This document shows positions 62,226 to 64,000 of a DNA stretch of 64,000 bases, in pieces (position 1 is the first letter of the stretch; each line of letters begins with the position of its first letter). A model generated the notes under the pieces. It made no database searches. It was not told the DNA's origin and saw nothing but the letters and a program-made list of their open reading frames with translations. A program made the translations under genes and the position numbers. Origin of the DNA: Teichococcus vastitatis (GTDB lineage: Bacteria > Pseudomonadota > Alphaproteobacteria > Acetobacterales > Acetobacteraceae); the NCBI RefSeq assembly GCF_003604215.1, contig NZ_QXGS01000007.1:100367-164366 (forward strand), read 5' to 3'.

Positions 62226-62272
62226 GCGCCGGGCTGCCATGCCAGAAGATGCCATGCGATCCGGCCCGGCGC
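62226..62272 (-). terminator. Hairpin between DUF2076 gene and MFS gene
   Basis: GCGCCGGGC / GCCCGGCGC form a perfect 9-bp stem around a loop that contains TGCCATGC twice. It begins 23 bp past the DUF2076 stop on the minus strand. No T-run, so function is uncertain. Confidence 0.45.
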
Positions 62273-62294
62273 AGGGCGCCGGGCCGGCCTCGGA

Positions 62295-63035
62295 TCAGAT
62301 GTCCTCGTCGTCGCTGAAGCCGCTGTCATCGGCGAAGCCGCCATCATCGGCGTAGCCGGTGTGGTCAGCATAGGCATCGCTGGCGCCCGGGTCGGCAGCG
62401 CCCGGATCGGTCCAGGGGCTGGCCGCGCCGACCGCTTCCTCGCCGAAGGCGCCGGCCTGGTCCACCGCGCTGGTCGCCGCCTCGGCGGCGCCGCCGGAGA
62501 ACATGCCCATCAGCATGTTGCCCATCACCATGCCGCCGGCGACGCCGGCCGCGGTGGTGAGCGCCGAGCCGAGGAAGCCGGAGCCGCGGCCCTGCTGCAT
62601 CATGGCGGGGTTCATGCCCTGGGGTGGCATCATCGGCTGCGGCCGCGGGGACATCGGCATCGAGCGTTGCTGTTGCTGGCCACCGCCGAACATGCCGCCG
62701 AACAGGCCGCCACCGCGCTGCTGCGGCTGGGCCTGCGCCTGGCGTTGGGCGTTTTCCAGCTGCCATTCCAGGTCCTGGATGCGGTTCTGCGCCTGCACCA
62801 GCGCGTGCTCCTGCACAAAGGCCGTCTGGGTGAGGCGGTAGCGCGCCTCGGGGTAGCGCGCGAACAGGTCGCCGATCAGCCGGTCCGCCTCCGGATCCAC
62901 CGGCGGCAGGGGCGGGCGGGCCTGGGTGGCCGGCACGCTGCCGCCGCCCCAGGGCGAGGCTGCTGGCGCCAGGGCGGAAACCCCGGCGATGCGCTCGACG
63001 AAGGCGGAGATGATGCGGCGTTCTTCTTCGGTCAT
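62295..63035 (-). CDS. DUF2076 family protein
   Basis: 246 residues. N-terminal TEEERRIISAFVERIAG and PVDPEADRLIGDLFARYPEARYRLTQTAFVQEHAL form the family domain, followed by a coiled segment, a Gln/Gly/Met-rich low-complexity region (~95-155), a short Gly/Ala/Met-rich hydrophobic stretch and an acidic, Tyr/Phe/Asp-repeat tail (YADHTGYADDGGFADDSGF). Family often called periplasmic or membrane-associated; function unknown. Confidence 0.8.
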   Translation of the reverse strand: MTEEERRIISAFVERIAGVSALAPAASPWGGGSVPATQARPPLPPVDPEADRLIGDLFARYPEARYRLTQTAFVQEHALVQAQNRIQDLEWQLENAQRQAQAQPQQRGGGLFGGMFGGGQQQQRSMPMSPRPQPMMPPQGMNPAMMQQGRGSGFLGSALTTAAGVAGGMVMGNMLMGMFSGGAAEAATSAVDQAGAFGEEAVGAASPWTDPGAADPGASDAYADHTGYADDGGFADDSGFSDDEDI

Positions 63036-63182
63036 GTCCGTTCCCCTGAGGGGCCTTTCCAGACGGTGGCGTCACCTCGCCCGGAACCCTGCGGCCCCGG
63101 ACGCGTCACCGGACTTGGACCGGACAGCAGTGGCTTTCAAGATAGAAATTACAATCTGTACATCTTTTGGAGATGCTCAGCC

Positions 63183-63614
63183 TCAGGCACCGGCGGACAG
63201 CCCGAGCCGTGGCCACTCGATGGCCGGGCAGCGGTCCATCACCGCCACCAGGCCGGCGGCCCGCGCCCGCGCCGCGGCCGCCTCGTCCACCACCCCCAAC
63301 TGCATCCATACCGCCCTGGCTCCCAGGCGGATCGCCTCGTCCACCACCTTTCCGGCCTCCTCGGAGCGCCGGAAGATGTCCACCAGCTCCAGCGGTGCGG
63401 CGTCTTCCAGCGAGGCGGCCACGGTGGCACCGTGCAGTGTCTGCCCGGCCAGGCCGGGATTGACCGGCGTCACCTCGAAGCCGCGCCCCACCAGGAAGCC
63501 GGTGACGCCGTTCGAGGGCCGCATTGGGTTGCCCGAGGCGCCCACCACGGCGATGCGGCGGGTGTTCAGCAGCAGGCGGCGGATGGTGTCGTCGTCCAGG
63601 CCATCGATGCTCAT
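63183..63614 (-). CDS. CoA-binding (YccU-like) protein
   Basis: 143 residues. Rossmann start IAVVGASGNPMRPSNGVTGFLVGRGFEVTPVNPGL, then LEDAAPLELVDIFRRSEEAG and VWMQLGVVDEAAAARARAAGLVAVMDRCPAIEW. Matches the CoA-binding domain of succinyl-CoA synthetase-type proteins as stand-alone. Ligand and role unknown. 12 bp after the small secreted protein gene. Confidence 0.86.
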   Translation of the reverse strand: MSIDGLDDDTIRRLLLNTRRIAVVGASGNPMRPSNGVTGFLVGRGFEVTPVNPGLAGQTLHGATVAASLEDAAPLELVDIFRRSEEAGKVVDEAIRLGARAVWMQLGVVDEAAAARARAAGLVAVMDRCPAIEWPRLGLSAGA

Positions 63615-63626
63615 GGCGGTGCTCCC

Positions 63627-63863
63627 TCAGCCTTCGCGTTCGCGGTGCAGGATGCGCAGGGATTCGCGCTCCAGCACCAAGTCGTGGCGGCTGCCATCGG
63701 CCATGCGGGCATTGTCCACCTTCCGCCAGTCGCGATATCCGGCGGCGCCCAGCGCCTGGGCGATGGCGGCGGCCTCGTCCCGGTTCGGCTCGCGCGCCGC
63801 GGCGGGGTTCGGCAGGGCGGCGCCGGCCAGCAGCAGGCCGAGCAGGGTCAGGTGGCGGATCAT
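63627..63863 (-). CDS. Small secreted protein, PepSY-like
   Basis: 78 residues with a signal peptide (MIRHLTLLGLLLAGAALPNPAAA). The mature part (LGAAGYRDWRKVDNARMADGSRHDLVLERESLRILHRE) resembles a single short PepSY-like module by length and pattern, though I am not sure. 12 bp upstream of the CoA-binding gene, so possibly co-transcribed. Confidence 0.6.
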   Translation of the reverse strand: MIRHLTLLGLLLAGAALPNPAAAREPNRDEAAAIAQALGAAGYRDWRKVDNARMADGSRHDLVLERESLRILHREREG

Positions 63864-63951
63864 GGGTTCCGGGACCTCGTGCGGTTTGGATCGGTCCGGA
63901 GAACGCGGCGCCGGGCGGCAGGGTTCCCCCCTCCTTCCGGCGCCGTGGAGG

Positions 63952-64000
63952 TCAGTACAGCACGACGCCGCGGATGGACTCGCCGCGGGTCATCAACTCG
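63952..64000 (-). CDS. C-terminal end of a zinc-dependent alcohol dehydrogenase (fragment)
   Basis: The last 15 codons on the minus strand read ELMTRGESIRGVVLY then stop, the end typical of class III / zinc-type medium-chain alcohol dehydrogenases. The rest lies outside the window. Confidence 0.6.
   Translation of the reverse strand, partial: ELMTRGESIRGVVLY

Overview
The window is about 64 kb of high-GC, densely packed chromosome. It looks like an alphaproteobacterium of the Acetobacteraceae (Roseomonas-like). The support is a fused-style cytochrome bc1 operon, HWE-family signalling, class II CCA enzyme, aerobic hemF, a chorismate mutase-hisC-tyrA block divergent from metX, three orphan Bug/TctC binding proteins, an M81 (MlrC) metallopeptidase, and an AmgK-MurU pair. 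The genus is an inference from gene content. I saw no insertion sequence, prophage, CRISPR array, tRNA or rRNA.

Layout. 1-4.6 kb: tail of an OmpA-type gene, aromatic amino acid genes (chorismate mutase, hisC, tyrA) divergent from metX, then a decayed methyltransferase fragment. 4.6-10.7 kb: a BTAD/TPR regulator, a self-contained 79-residue gene with a duplicated motif, an uncharacterised 260-residue protein, a radical SAM protein, and small membrane or periplasmic proteins. 10.8-18 kb: cca, an MHS-type transporter, a four-Cys mini-protein, a Fur-box-like site, an ABC exporter, DUF1003, a flavin reductase and a Tyr phosphatase. 17.8-22.4 kb: a divergent catabolic module (two Bug proteins, a TauD-like dioxygenase, a flavin monooxygenase) around repeated operator-like sequences. 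22.5-27.4 kb: hemF, petABC and mtnP. 27.4-37.5 kb: a four-PAS HWE kinase with its receiver, a third Bug protein, lepA, and a glycosyltransferase divergent from an ABC exporter. 37.5-41.2 kb: patatin, an SDR, rpsD and small genes. 41.2-46 kb: the prkA-yeaH-spoVR stress triad.

46.5-52.5 kb: an SbcCD/YhaNO-like ATPase-phosphoesterase pair flanked by two His-rich metal-sensor-type regulators (MerR and a YqjI-like PadR). The PadR gene has a perfect 14-bp palindrome in front of it. 52.5-64 kb: MlrC-like peptidase, ABM monooxygenase, Bcr/CflA pump, VOC protein, Asp/Asn hydroxylase, ilvE, the amgK-murU cell-wall recycling pair, TRIC channel, MFS transporter, DUF2076, a CoA-binding protein, a small secreted protein, and the last codons of an alcohol dehydrogenase.

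Two regions are the best candidates for something undescribed. One is the 79-residue repeat protein (7244-7483), which has its own 5' hairpin and 3' terminator. The other is the metal-sensor-flanked nuclease pair with the GATATATC operator (46.5-52.5 kb). Functions are family-level readings from motifs. No database search was run.
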